Shown here: piece after piece, positions 38,691 through 48,290 of the stretch
Numbering within the stretch: the first letter of the stretch is position 1
Layout: every line of letters begins with the position of its first letter
The notes under the pieces: model-generated
What the model was told of the DNA's origin: nothing
What the model saw: only the letters and a program-made list of their open reading frames with translations
Databases searched by the model: none
Program-made: the position numbers and the translations under genes
DNA from: Stieleria neptunia
Lineage (GTDB): Bacteria > Planctomycetota > Planctomycetia > Pirellulales > Pirellulaceae
Reading direction: 5' to 3'
NCBI RefSeq assembly: GCF_007754155.1
Contig: NZ_CP037423.1
Coordinates: 9,978,938 to 10,042,937 of the forward strand
DNA: 64,000 bases

Positions 38691-41054
38691 TCACGGCAGC
38701 AGCCCTCCGATCATCCGGACGCATTCATCTTGCACACATTCGCGGAGCGCAAACTGGTCCGCCGGCACTTCGGTCAGCGCCAGAAAGGAACGCCGCTGCG
38801 GATTTCGCGAGAAATCCAACACCCGCTCTTCGATCCCGGTTCGGTCGTTCATCGAGACACGGTTTTGATACGGCGTCGGCATCTGGGACGAATCCGGATC
38901 GACGACCCCGAGTGCGATCATGGAAAGTGTGTTGGAGTTTGCCTGTTCCAGCGCCACCGTCGCTTCGGACGCCACGTTCCGGGTGATCCAGTACTTGCCT
39001 TGGTCGTCGCGCACGCCCACGATCGACAGCGGCGTCGGCAAATGGTTGGTCAGCGAAACGCCCTGGTTGTCGAAACGGATCTCGACCGGAGACACTCCGA
39101 CGTGCGGACGCGTGACCAGATAATGAACCTGAGTCCGTGTGGGCAGGAAGTCACCCGAGTACAGCCGGCCGTCGCCGACTTGATCGATCAAATAATCACC
39201 CGGCCGCGAGTCGTCGGCGGAATAGTAGTTGTAGTTGTTCATCATTTCCGAATGATGGACCGGCAACACAAACGCGTCGCCGGGGAACCGCAATCCCCGT
39301 TGATTGTCGACCACGGTGTAATACGTCTGACGCGACTGGTCGATCACCGGGACGCGTCGCGGCTGGCCGTCGCCTGGGGGCGAAACGGGATGCCGACCGT
39401 CGATCCAGGTCAATTGCCGGATCCGAGCCCGGTTGTCAAAACCGTCGGAAAGAAAGGCGTAGAAAAACAATCCCATCGTGGCGAAGAACGCCAGCGCGGG
39501 CGCCAGAAAGTACAGCAAGTACAGCCGCCCGCGACGCCGCAACCCGAAGTACAGCAGCGGTCCCATGATCAACACGAACAGACCGTTGAGGATCACAAAC
39601 ATGGTCACCGGCGGCTGGCCCACCGTCGACATCAACCAGGCCCAGTAGCTGTCGTTACCGGTGGCGTAGTCCACGCCGTTCCGCTCGCCCCATTTCTGCT
39701 TGTCCATCTCCAACGACTTCCAAAGCTGGAACGACCCCGGAAACGGATCCTCTTGCTCGATCAGGACAACACGCCCCCAACCGTACGGCATCACCCCCAG
39801 CCCGGCGAGGAGTTTCTTTTTGGTCACCGTCTGAACCATCGGATGCTTGACCGCCACCAGATCTTCGTACACCGATTTCCGCGTCTTCTCACTGGAACCG
39901 TAGGCGTACGAATTGGAGTAATAGGTCCCATAGTTCCAAGGCTGGTACTGGATCGCCGAGGTGTCGTTGGGCTGGCTGAGCGTCATCGTGGAGGATGGCT
40001 TGGCCCAATACCGGAACGACTTGTTGACATCCCCTCGCGCGCCCCCGAGCCAACTCGGCCGATCAGCCCCGGCCGGCGAGCGGTCAAGCGGCGTGACGCC
40101 GAGCGGGGGATTCTTGTTAGCGGCAGGGCGCGAGCCCTCCGGTCGTTCCCCGTCAACCTGGACCGCTCGCCCCGTTCCGCGAACAGCTTCAGAGTCGACG
40201 GAAATGTCATTGGGTGCCGCCTGCGAGGGTGCCGCTTGCAACGGTGCCGCGTAGGCCCAGATCTGCCCGCCCGCGGAAACCCAGCGTTTGAGTTCCGCCA
40301 ATCGGTCGGGTTGCTCTTGTTCAATTCGCTGCAGCAACGGATACGGTGCCAGGATCAGGTCCAACTGGCTGTATCCGATCCACGAGGCCTGCAGGGCGTC
40401 TTCGTCGATCACGCGGAACCGTGCCCAGCCGTAGACGAGGTCGTCGAGGAACTTTCGCGACTGCTTCTCGGACAGTCGCGGCACGTCGGCCTTTTCACTG
40501 ATCGCGGCTTCGCCCAGGATCGTTGCGATCGAACGCAGGTCGGGAAAGCGGGTCCACGTGTCGGTCGAGGTCGCGGCGTCTCGGGGGACCATCACCCCGA
40601 TCGACATGTATTGCCCCCAGTCTTGCACCGACGCCGGGATCGCCAACCTGGACGTGACCTTTCCCAACCGCCGGCCGTCTTCGATCACCTGGACCGAACA
40701 GGATTCCCAGCGATAGAAGTGCGGCACCTGGACCGGCACGCCGTAATTCTTGACGCCTTGGGGCACCGTCACCTGGCAGGAAAACTGAAAATCGATCTCG
40801 GTCGCGTATTGGGTCCGTGGCCGAAACACGATGCGCAGCTGTCGCTGGCGGGTAAACGACTTGCCGATCGCCCGAAACCGCAGCATGATCGGCTGAAACC
40901 CCTCGTTACCCAACCGCTCGGTGCTCACGAACATCGTGAACCCGGCTTGGGCCGGATTGGAGGGTGCCGTCCCCAGTTGAATCTCTTCGGCGCCGGCCGA
41001 GACCACGATCAGCGCCCCCAGGGACACGACGACCAGACGAAGCAAACGTCTCAT
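38691..41054 (-). CDS. Exported membrane protein of the ABC cluster, GldG-like
   Basis: The start at 41054 (MRRLLRLVVVSL) gives a signal peptide and overlaps the stop of the upstream gene by 4 nt (ATGA). The 787-aa product has a large periplasmic part and two membrane segments near the middle (VTMFVILNGLFVLIMGPLLY and YFLAPALAFFATMGLFFYAF). Position before an ABC ATPase and permease recalls GldG of gliding-motility-type exporters. A family C dispersed repeat is embedded in the reading frame at ~40100-40160 (protein GERPEGSRPAANKNPP), which is most unusual. Confidence 0.82.
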   Translation of the reverse strand: MRRLLRLVVVSLGALIVVSAGAEEIQLGTAPSNPAQAGFTMFVSTERLGNEGFQPIMLRFRAIGKSFTRQRQLRIVFRPRTQYATEIDFQFSCQVTVPQGVKNYGVPVQVPHFYRWESCSVQVIEDGRRLGKVTSRLAIPASVQDWGQYMSIGVMVPRDAATSTDTWTRFPDLRSIATILGEAAISEKADVPRLSEKQSRKFLDDLVYGWARFRVIDEDALQASWIGYSQLDLILAPYPLLQRIEQEQPDRLAELKRWVSAGGQIWAYAAPLQAAPSQAAPNDISVDSEAVRGTGRAVQVDGERPEGSRPAANKNPPLGVTPLDRSPAGADRPSWLGGARGDVNKSFRYWAKPSSTMTLSQPNDTSAIQYQPWNYGTYYSNSYAYGSSEKTRKSVYEDLVAVKHPMVQTVTKKKLLAGLGVMPYGWGRVVLIEQEDPFPGSFQLWKSLEMDKQKWGERNGVDYATGNDSYWAWLMSTVGQPPVTMFVILNGLFVLIMGPLLYFGLRRRGRLYLLYFLAPALAFFATMGLFFYAFLSDGFDNRARIRQLTWIDGRHPVSPPGDGQPRRVPVIDQSRQTYYTVVDNQRGLRFPGDAFVLPVHHSEMMNNYNYYSADDSRPGDYLIDQVGDGRLYSGDFLPTRTQVHYLVTRPHVGVSPVEIRFDNQGVSLTNHLPTPLSIVGVRDDQGKYWITRNVASEATVALEQANSNTLSMIALGVVDPDSSQMPTPYQNRVSMNDRTGIEERVLDFSRNPQRRSFLALTEVPADQFALRECVQDECVRMIGGLLP
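40090..40160. repeat. Family C repeat inside a coding sequence
   Basis: The stretch GTTAGCGGCAGGGCGCGAGC plus CCTCCGGTC matches the intergenic family C copy at 59520-59556 almost exactly, and the preceding GACGCCGAGCGGGG matches its flank. Here it lies within the GldG-like gene without breaking the frame. Confidence 0.8.
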
Positions 41055-41380
41055 GAGGTTGCGCCATCGCGGCGATTTCGATCCGCCATCGCGACGGGCA
41101 TTTCCGTTGTGGGCACATGCACCCGCAGCGGTTGTTCCGGACCGACGGCCGCCGAGCCGATCGTCGAAAACAAACTCGCCAACGAAAACGATCCGACGTA
41201 CATCAAAAACGGCAGGGTCAGCGCCGCGATCAAGACCGTCGTCAACACCGCCCACTGTTGCCCCGTCGTGATCGCTTGCTCAATCACCCCCATCGCAACG
41301 GCGCACACCGTGACCAATCCGATCAACCAACGAAGCGAGATTTTGGGGAGAAACGGTTCGGTTGCAGTCGGATCGGTCAT
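41051..41380 (-). CDS. Small membrane protein of the ABC cluster
   Basis: The start at 41380 (MTDPTATEPFLPKI) gives 109 aa; a longer frame begins at 41425. Two membrane segments are clear: WLIGLVTVCAVAMGVIEQAI and AVLTTVLIAALTLPFLMYVG. Its end overlaps the start of the GldG-like gene by 4 nt. It is the first gene of a four-gene leftward operon (small membrane protein, GldG-like, ATPase, permease). No family was recognised. Confidence 0.75.
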   Translation of the reverse strand: MTDPTATEPFLPKISLRWLIGLVTVCAVAMGVIEQAITTGQQWAVLTTVLIAALTLPFLMYVGSFSLASLFSTIGSAAVGPEQPLRVHVPTTEMPVAMADRNRRDGATS

Positions 41381-41483
41381 GAAGCACTCTTTCCCTGTGG
41401 CGATGTAGGCCCCCCAGCATAGCAAACCCCAGCGATCGCCGCGGTGGGGTTCTCAGGACTCAGGACCCAGGACTCACAACCAC

Positions 41484-41517
41484 AAAAAAAAGCCCCGACA
41501 AGTTTCCTTGTCGGGGC
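41484..41517 (-). terminator. Rho-independent terminator after the YTV gene
   Basis: On the minus strand a perfect 11-bp stem (GCCCCGACAAG with CTTGTCGGGGC, loop GAAA) is followed by eight T. It lies 72 bp past the stop of the YTV gene. Confidence 0.93.
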
Positions 41518-41588
41518 CGTCTCGCGGGTGATCGTGCCAACGCTGAGCTGCGTTTGAAGCGGGGCTCAGCGTCTGGGTCGTGGCAGGA

Positions 41589-43709
41589 TCAGTTGCAGTT
41601 GGTGCAACCGGCGCCGGTTGCGATCGGGGCGGTGCCGCCACAGTTGACGCAGCCGGCTCCAGGAGCGGCGGACGAGCCGTAGCTGTAGACGGGCACTTGG
41701 ACCGTGGTCGGAACGGGTTTGCAGACTTGCACCTGCACTTCTTTCATCGTCGTCTTGGGCACGCAAACATTGTACGTTTCCGGAACTTCTTCGGTCACGT
41801 TTTCATAAACGGTGACGTTGTAGGTTCGGACACGTTCCTGTTTGACACAAACGGTGTAGTTGACCTCACGCTCGCGGGTTTGGTTTTCCATCCGAGTCTT
41901 GGTGACCGTCCGCGTGCCTTCTTCCGTCTTGTAGGTCGTCTGAGGGACCATGCGGGTGCGGGTTTCGTTCACCATTTTGGTGACCGGAACCATCTGCGTC
42001 TTGGTCTCGTTGCGATACTTGGTCACTTCGCGCGTCCGCTCCTCTTGGCGGGTCGAGCACTTCGTCACCATGCGTTTGCGAGTCTCAGGGACCATTTCGC
42101 AATACGGGACTTCGCGGGTGCGAGTTTCGATCCGCGTCTTGGGAACGTTGACCGTTCGCGTTCGAGTCTCCGTCATCATTTCGCAGTAGGGAACTTGTCG
42201 CTCATGCGTTTCCATCCGCGTGCGTCGGACCGGAACTTCGCGGGTATGCGTTTCGGTCTTGTACTTGGTCACGTTGACGGTTCGCTCCTCGGTACGCATT
42301 TTTCGAACCTGGACGGTTCGCATGCGTTGCTCGGTGCGATAGCGGGTGACATTCACCAGACGCTTCTTCGTTTCCGGCCGACACTTGGTCACCGGGACCG
42401 TGCGGGTCTTGGTTTCGGTGACGTAGCGGGTCGTCGTGTAGGTGTACGGCTCCTCGGTGGTCTGACGCTGGTACGTCGTGACCGGGACCTCTTTGGTGAC
42501 CAAGTTGGGCACCCAGACTTGTCGATAGCTGACCGCCGGTGCACAACCGCTGCCGCCGACGACGCCGGCCGATCCGCCACATCCGCCGCAAGGATTGCAA
42601 GCGGTGGCGCACCCGCCGCAAGGGTTGCAAGCGGCGACACATCCGCCGCAAGGATTGCAAGCCGCGGTTCCGCCACAGGCTCCACAACCACTGCCTGCAC
42701 CAGCACCAGCACCCGCTTCAACCGCTTGACTCTGGTAACTGCCGTGGTCCTCGGTGACGGTCTTGACGGTCGTCACCGGCACGCACTTGGTGACCGTACG
42801 GGTCGCGGTCTTGGTTTCCGTGACGGGAACTTGAACCGAGTAGGTCTCCTCGACGTCGACGGTGTAGGGCACCATCACCGTGTACGGCTGCTCGACCTGA
42901 TCGGTGTAGGGAACGCTCACCGAATACGGTTGCTGAACCGTTTCGCAATACGGAACCTGGACGGTGTAGGTGTGCGGTTCGGTGTAGGGCACGCGGACCG
43001 CATACGTTTGCGTCACCGTATCGGTGTAGGGGACGCAGACCTGGTATTTTTCGGTCCGCATCTTTTTCACCGGCACTTGCACGGTGTATTCCTGCTCGAC
43101 CGGCTCGGTGTAGCGGACACAAACGTCATACGTTTCGGTCTTCGTCTTTTGAACCGGAACGTGAACGGTGTATTCCTGCTCCACCTGCTCGGTCACCGGG
43201 ACGGTCGCCATGTACGTCTCGGTTTCTTTGTAGGGGACACAAACGGTGTAGGTCCGTTCGACCTCGGTCGTCTTGGGCACGCACACCGTGTAGGTCTGTT
43301 CGACCTCGGTCGTCACCGGGACCTGCACCTTGTAAGGCACTTCCTCGGTGTACGTGACGGGCACGCAAACCGTGTAGGACTCGGTTTTGGTACGAATTTC
43401 GGGCACATTGACCGTGTAGGTCTGCTCGCGGGTTTGCACTTTGGCAATTTGCCGCGTCACCGTACGCATTCGGGTGCGCTGTTCGGTTTCGTAGGTCGTC
43501 GTCGGAACGAGGCGGGTTTCCGACACCAGTTGCGGTCGCATGACCGTCCGGGTTTCGTACGTGACGGCAGGGCCGGCGGCCCCTCCGGCGGTGACGCAGC
43601 CAGAACCGCTTGCGCAGCCCCCGCAATCGCCGCATTGGGCAAAGACATTGGCCGCAAACAACAGTGCGGTGCAAAGTCCTGCCAGTCCTCGATTGATACT
43701 TTTCTTCAT
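41589..43709 (-). CDS. YTV-repeat cell-wall protein
   Basis: The 706-aa protein has a signal peptide (MKKSINRGLAGLCTALLFAA) and a Cys-rich start (QCGDCGGCASGSGC). About 15 repeats of the form YTVxVPYTE follow (~residues 90-310), the hallmark of the planctomycete YTV domain. A Cys/Gly block (CNPCGGC three times, ~350-400) separates them from a second repeat block rich in RTVxVxKxRTET (~430-640). YTV proteins are linked to the proteinaceous wall of Rhodopirellula-type cells; the repeats and paired Cys suggest a cross-linked structural protein. It has its own terminator and so is monocistronic. Confidence 0.93.
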   Translation of the reverse strand: MKKSINRGLAGLCTALLFAANVFAQCGDCGGCASGSGCVTAGGAAGPAVTYETRTVMRPQLVSETRLVPTTTYETEQRTRMRTVTRQIAKVQTREQTYTVNVPEIRTKTESYTVCVPVTYTEEVPYKVQVPVTTEVEQTYTVCVPKTTEVERTYTVCVPYKETETYMATVPVTEQVEQEYTVHVPVQKTKTETYDVCVRYTEPVEQEYTVQVPVKKMRTEKYQVCVPYTDTVTQTYAVRVPYTEPHTYTVQVPYCETVQQPYSVSVPYTDQVEQPYTVMVPYTVDVEETYSVQVPVTETKTATRTVTKCVPVTTVKTVTEDHGSYQSQAVEAGAGAGAGSGCGACGGTAACNPCGGCVAACNPCGGCATACNPCGGCGGSAGVVGGSGCAPAVSYRQVWVPNLVTKEVPVTTYQRQTTEEPYTYTTTRYVTETKTRTVPVTKCRPETKKRLVNVTRYRTEQRMRTVQVRKMRTEERTVNVTKYKTETHTREVPVRRTRMETHERQVPYCEMMTETRTRTVNVPKTRIETRTREVPYCEMVPETRKRMVTKCSTRQEERTREVTKYRNETKTQMVPVTKMVNETRTRMVPQTTYKTEEGTRTVTKTRMENQTREREVNYTVCVKQERVRTYNVTVYENVTEEVPETYNVCVPKTTMKEVQVQVCKPVPTTVQVPVYSYGSSAAPGAGCVNCGGTAPIATGAGCTNCN

Positions 43710-44938
43710 TCAGTGAGTCCTCCTAAAAAGTCTCACAGCCAGTGATCTCACAGCCAGTGAGCCGATGATGGGAATACGAGTGGTTTTTAACGGCTGCGTA
43801 GTATGGGCTACTGCCCAGCCCCATGAATGTAAACCTGCTCAAACCCCTGTCAACAAACACGCGACGCAGAGACGACGCAAATCGCGAGTTTTACCCAGGT
43901 GTTCAAAACGGAACCATGGAAGCCGAAGCAGGCCGCCAGCGCATCTCGATCCGACAGGGATCGATTGCCCTATCCCGCTGAAGCGAAAACACCCGGAATT
44001 CCCCGCAGGAAAATCAATTTTTTCTCAAGCGACACGCCCCCAATGGACGACATCGACCCCGGTTTTTTCGCGGTGTCAAACTGAGTTGCACGAAATGTCG
44101 CAGCAGCCCCGCAGGTGACTTGCTGATGTGCATCAACGCCCGCAATCGACCGCGCGCCGCGATCGCATTGACTACACTGCAGCAAATCGATCTGACGGCG
44201 GCCCCAGCAAGCTCACGGGCGGGATCTTGGCGGTAACGAAAATCAGGCGTTGACCACGCACTAACATGCCCGTCCCGGCGTAGGAACACCGGCGGCGGAT
44301 GAAGACCGCCCGCGGTGACAGCCCTGCGAGGCATCGCTGCGAAGCTTTTCCCCAGATGTCTCTTGAGGATTTAGCGGCAGGGTGCGAGCGGGCTGTCGCT
44401 TTGGTGAGCCGCGACGCGTAAGCGGCCGGACACTGCGACACTGCGACGCTGCCCGAGGCCTTACGGCCAGCGGCTCACCATTGATTCAGCAGATCCCGAC
44501 TCAATCGGCAGTCCGCTTGGGACGCGAAAACGGTTTCCCATCACCCAGGTGGGATGAACAAGAGTCAAACGGCCGTGTTAAAGCTGGATAAACGCCGTGC
44601 GATTGGACGAGAGAGAATCAGCGATCGGCGTTCCGCGGCGCGCATCGACTGACATTCCACGGATTCGGGAGTCGGCAGCCATGTCAACGGCCTCCGGCTA
44701 GGGCGGATGATCCGACCACAAGGCGGGTTGACAGGCAGCTGAAGCGGTTTGCGTGGTCAATGGGCGTATTCGGCTGGGTTCAACGGTGGCTGTTCACGCG
44801 TTTTCTCGTATGATTCTTTGGTGAGGTTGTGCCGATGAACCGACGTATGTATGGATGTGCGTTCATCGGTGAGTTTCTAAAGGCGGCCCAAGGCGAGTCG
44901 CCTTCGACCGATTTTTACTGCGTGGTCTGAGGCGTGTT
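43710..44938. other. Gene-poor region with dispersed repeats
   Basis: No convincing gene was found in these 1229 bp. Short frames on both strands have no domain or ribosome-binding site. A family C repeat occupies ~44365-44515. The rest holds unmatched sequence, possibly decayed. The upstream promoters of the YTV gene and of the PAS-GAF-receiver gene must lie at its two ends. Confidence 0.5.
44365..44515. repeat. Dispersed repeat, family C
   Basis: TTAGCGGCAGGGTGCGAGCG is followed by GTGAGCCGCGACGCGTAAGC and GGCCTTACGGCCAGCGGCTC, then ACCATTGATTCAGCAGATCC. The ends are inverted, giving a long hairpin. Copies: 50826-50960, 59519-59712 (opposite orientation) and a short form at 61738-61814. 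Confidence 0.85.
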
Positions 44939-46756
44939 ATGACTCGATCCACTTCCCCGTTCGGCACTGAAGACAGGACCGGCCAGACCGGTGAGTCGAC
45001 AGAGGCGATTCGGCTGATTTGCGTAGGCGACAAGCAAACGCTCCCGCGCGGGTTCTCGGACGAGGAAGTGTTGGCGCTCGATTCCTCGGCGACGGTTCTC
45101 GATCAACTTGCCAGCCCTTCGATTGAGGGTGTATGGATCGCCCGAGAGCTGCTTCCCGAACTCGGCGAGCTGCGGGGGCTCTGCCAAAGCGGCTTGATGC
45201 TTCGCGATCTCCCCGAGGGTGCCGCGCTGCTGGACCACAAGATTCGCGTGCTGTGGGCCAACCGCCGCCTCAAAGCCTGGGCCGGCAAGCTGGAAGAAGA
45301 CCCGACGGGCGAAACGATTTACGACCTGCTGGGCAATCCGGACATCATGGGATCGGACCTCTGCCCGTTCCACACCGCCTTTTCCACCGGCGAAGAAAGC
45401 AGCGGAACCTTCCAAACCTCGGACAACCGCTTCTTTCAAGTCCGTGCCGCGCCGGTCGGCGACAACGCCGCCGAGCCCCATCTGGTGGTGACCGTCGGTG
45501 ACATCACCGACGAGATTTTGCAGCAGCAGAAACTCGCCGCCATCCACCGCGCCGGACGCGAACTGGCCGATTTGCGGCCGACCGAAATCTACCAGATGGG
45601 CGTCGACGAGCGGATCGATTTGCTCAAAGACAACATCCGCCACTACCTGACCGACCTGCTGAACTTCGAATGGATCGAAATCCGGCTGCTCGAACAAGCC
45701 AGCGGCAACCTGGTCCCCTTGTTGAGTGTCGGGATCGACCAGGAAGCGGCGGACCGAAAACTGTTCGCCCATCCGCAAGGCAACGGGATCACCGGGTATG
45801 CTGCATCCAGCGGGACGAGTTACTTGTGCTACGACGTGATCAACGACCCGTTGTTCATTCCCGGCGTCGCCAACGCGCGAAGCTCCTTGACGGTTCCGCT
45901 GATCTTGAACGACCAGGTGCTCGGAACGATCAACGTCGAAAGCCCCGAAGTCGCCGCGTTCAGCGAGAGCGATCTGCAGTTCCTAGAGATCTTTGCCCGC
46001 GACATCAGCTTCGCACTCAATACGCTGGAACTGCTCGTTGCCCAGAAGGCCGACACCGCCCAGCAGAGCTGCAATGCGATCCACAGCGCCGTCGCGCTGC
46101 CCGTCGACGAGATCCTCAACGATGCGGTCAACGTGATGGAGGACTACATCGGCCACTCGCCGGAAATGGTCGATCGCATCCGCCGGATCCTGAAGAACGC
46201 CCGCGACATCAAGCAAACCATCCAGCAAATCGGGCAGCGGCTGACGCCCTTGGAAGCCGTTCCGCCGGGCATCTCCTCGGACGAACACGCGCTGCTACGC
46301 GGCAAACGCATCCTGGTCGTCGACGAAGACAGCACCGTCCGCGAGGACGCCCACACCCTGCTGGAACGCTACGGTTGCATCGTTGAAACCGCTCGCGGAG
46401 CAGACCAGGCCGTCTTGATGGTTCGCGATGCCGGCGAAGACGACAAATACGACGTCATCATCAGCGACATCAAACTGCCCGAACACAGCGGTTTTCAATT
46501 GATGATGCGTCTGAAAGAGATCGTCGACCCGGTGCCGATGATCCTGATGACCGGATTCGGCTACGACCCAGGCCACTCGATCGTCCACGCGCTGCAAAAC
46601 GGACTTCACCCCAAGGCGCGGTTGTTCAAACCGTTCCGACTGGACCAGCTGATCGACGTCGTCCAAACCGTCCTGTTGGCCGGCGGGGTCGCCCCGAATG
46701 CCGGAGCCGATCCCGCGGCCAGCCAGCCGACCGTCGGGCAGATTCACACCCGTTGA
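44939..46756 (+). CDS. PAS-GAF-receiver signalling protein
   Basis: The 605-aa protein lacks membrane segments. A PAS-like domain (~75-185, LLDHKIRVLWANRRLKAWAG) is followed by a GAF domain (~215-365, NGITGYAASSGTSYLCYDVI, SSLTVPLILNDQVLGTINVE). A linker leads to a C-terminal receiver (~457-580): RILVVDEDSTVRED, phospho-acceptor Asp in VIISDIKLPEHSG and Lys in LFKPFRL. There is no kinase or output domain, so it should take phosphate from another kinase and act by protein contact. No partner is adjacent. Confidence 0.9.
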   Translation: MTRSTSPFGTEDRTGQTGESTEAIRLICVGDKQTLPRGFSDEEVLALDSSATVLDQLASPSIEGVWIARELLPELGELRGLCQSGLMLRDLPEGAALLDHKIRVLWANRRLKAWAGKLEEDPTGETIYDLLGNPDIMGSDLCPFHTAFSTGEESSGTFQTSDNRFFQVRAAPVGDNAAEPHLVVTVGDITDEILQQQKLAAIHRAGRELADLRPTEIYQMGVDERIDLLKDNIRHYLTDLLNFEWIEIRLLEQASGNLVPLLSVGIDQEAADRKLFAHPQGNGITGYAASSGTSYLCYDVINDPLFIPGVANARSSLTVPLILNDQVLGTINVESPEVAAFSESDLQFLEIFARDISFALNTLELLVAQKADTAQQSCNAIHSAVALPVDEILNDAVNVMEDYIGHSPEMVDRIRRILKNARDIKQTIQQIGQRLTPLEAVPPGISSDEHALLRGKRILVVDEDSTVREDAHTLLERYGCIVETARGADQAVLMVRDAGEDDKYDVIISDIKLPEHSGFQLMMRLKEIVDPVPMILMTGFGYDPGHSIVHALQNGLHPKARLFKPFRLDQLIDVVQTVLLAGGVAPNAGADPAASQPTVGQIHTR

Positions 46757-46775
46757 ACCGCCGTCCCGCGTGGCA

Positions 46776-47630
46776 TTACAACGACCGCGGCGCCGCGTAG
46801 GGATTCAACCGCACCGCCGCTTTCTGCCCAGCCGGGGCCTCAACACCGACGTGGGCCGGATCGCGATGCAGCTGGCGGTCACCGGCTGGGCGATCAAGGT
46901 CCGGGTCGCGATAGCTGAAATCGCCGCCGGTGGCGATGCGGCGAATCTCCCCGCACAGCTCCTCGGTCTGTCGCTGGCGATGGCGTGAACGCAAGCCGCC
47001 CAATCGATGGTCTCGATAGGCCAGCGAAAACTCCAGCGGCCCCTCTTCGGTACGCGCCGTCAACACCACGAAGTGCAAACGATGAAAGCAACCGGTCGGC
47101 CGCACCGACTCCACGTGCACGTCAATGATGGACGCCGCCGGGAACCGGTAACGCGAAAAATCTCCTTCCATTTCCACCCCCCGGCCATCGACGTGAATCA
47201 GCATCACGTCCTCGGCCGTGTCCAGCTTCGTCGCGTTCCAATTCTCTCGCGGAACCCACTCGACCAGCCGAGCCGTCTCGATCCAATGCAACCGACGCTC
47301 GTCCGTCCCGCGCGAGCGTGAACGGCAGGAGCGACGCAAGCGACGCACCAACCACTGGTTCATCGGCCATTCCGGATACGTGCCCGCCCAGGAGACCTGG
47401 GCCACGACGACCAACGGAAGCACGACAGCCGAGGCCAACAGGGCGCGACCGGACCCGATCCACAGCGACAGGGCAAACAGCGGACAGACCAGGCCGACCA
47501 TCAACACGGGCACCAGCAGCAACGATGCATTGAGCAGCAGTTTCCAACCGAGCGTGAGCACCCGCCCGGCTTCCCGCTCGGGAACCGGGGTGATGCTGGC
47601 CAAGCAGGATTCGGTGGGGGGCTGGTGCAT
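46776..47630 (-). CDS. Hypothetical membrane protein
   Basis: The 284-aa protein has two adjacent membrane segments at ~30-80 (LLLNASLLLVPVLMVGLVCP and ALLASAVVLPLVVVAQVSW) and a soluble C-terminal part of ~200 residues. That part contains RYRFPAASIIDVHVESV and FHRLHFVVLTARTEEG, likely beta strands. No family was recognised. It converges with the PAS-GAF-receiver gene and is divergent from the PncC gene. Confidence 0.7.
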   Translation of the reverse strand: MHQPPTESCLASITPVPEREAGRVLTLGWKLLLNASLLLVPVLMVGLVCPLFALSLWIGSGRALLASAVVLPLVVVAQVSWAGTYPEWPMNQWLVRRLRRSCRSRSRGTDERRLHWIETARLVEWVPRENWNATKLDTAEDVMLIHVDGRGVEMEGDFSRYRFPAASIIDVHVESVRPTGCFHRLHFVVLTARTEEGPLEFSLAYRDHRLGGLRSRHRQRQTEELCGEIRRIATGGDFSYRDPDLDRPAGDRQLHRDPAHVGVEAPAGQKAAVRLNPYAAPRSL

Positions 47631-47804
47631 GGGTCGGGGAATCGAGCATTGGGGGCGCGTCGGGGATCGGAGTCCAGGTTAACGATCCGCCGCCGGTTTC
47701 CCAACCAATTTTTGGTCCGGGCTGGTAAGTTGGCCGTGCAGCGGTTCGGATTAGGCCGCGCCCGAAACCGACCCTTCCCCCAACGCATCATTCATCGGAC
47801 TGCC

Positions 47805-48290
47805 ATGGATCTCGACTCCCAATCCCAACAACTCGTCGAGCTGCTCGGGGAGAAACAACAAACGCTGGTCTTGGCGGAAAGCTGCACGGGCGGATTGATT
47901 TCGGCAACGCTTGCCACGGTGCCCGGTGTGTCCGCCTGGCTGGCCGGTTCCTTTGTCGTCTACCAAGAAGCCAGCAAGATGCGTTGGCTGGGCGTGGCCG
48001 AAGACACGCTGCTTCAGCACACCGCCGTCAGCGCCCCGGTCGCCCATCAAATGGTGGCCGGTGCGTTGCAGATGACGCCGCATGCGGACCTGGCGGCATC
48101 GGTGACGGGGCATCTGGGGCCGAACGCCCCGGCCGAATTCGACGGCCGTATTTTTGTCGGCGTGGGGCGACGCGGCCAACCGCCGAGGACCTGGGGCATC
48201 GAGCTAAACGCGAAGAAACGGGTCGGCCGACAACGGGAATCCGCCCTGGTCGTGATCGACACACTGATCCGGGTGCTGGGAACGTTGTAG
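47805..48290 (+). CDS. pncC: Nicotinamide-nucleotide amidohydrolase (CinA C-terminal family)
   Basis: The start at 47805 (MDLDSQSQQLVELLG) gives 161 aa, the usual length of the stand-alone CinA C-terminal domain. LAESCTGGLISATLATVPG is the family signature, with the catalytic Ser, and VTGHLGPNAPAEFDGRIFVG the second. PncC deamidates nicotinamide mononucleotide in NAD recycling. The N-terminal MoeA-like domain of long CinA is absent. Confidence 0.92.
   Translation: MDLDSQSQQLVELLGEKQQTLVLAESCTGGLISATLATVPGVSAWLAGSFVVYQEASKMRWLGVAEDTLLQHTAVSAPVAHQMVAGALQMTPHADLAASVTGHLGPNAPAEFDGRIFVGVGRRGQPPRTWGIELNAKKRVGRQRESALVVIDTLIRVLGTL

Noticed and set aside
38646..41408. 920-aa plus-strand ORF opposite the GldG-like gene
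   Set aside because: It is a GC-rich shadow frame; the minus-strand gene has a signal peptide, membrane segments and 4-nt coupling to its neighbour.
41580..43745. 721-aa plus-strand ORF opposite the YTV gene
   Set aside because: It is a mirror of the repeats on the coding strand and has no signal peptide or family.
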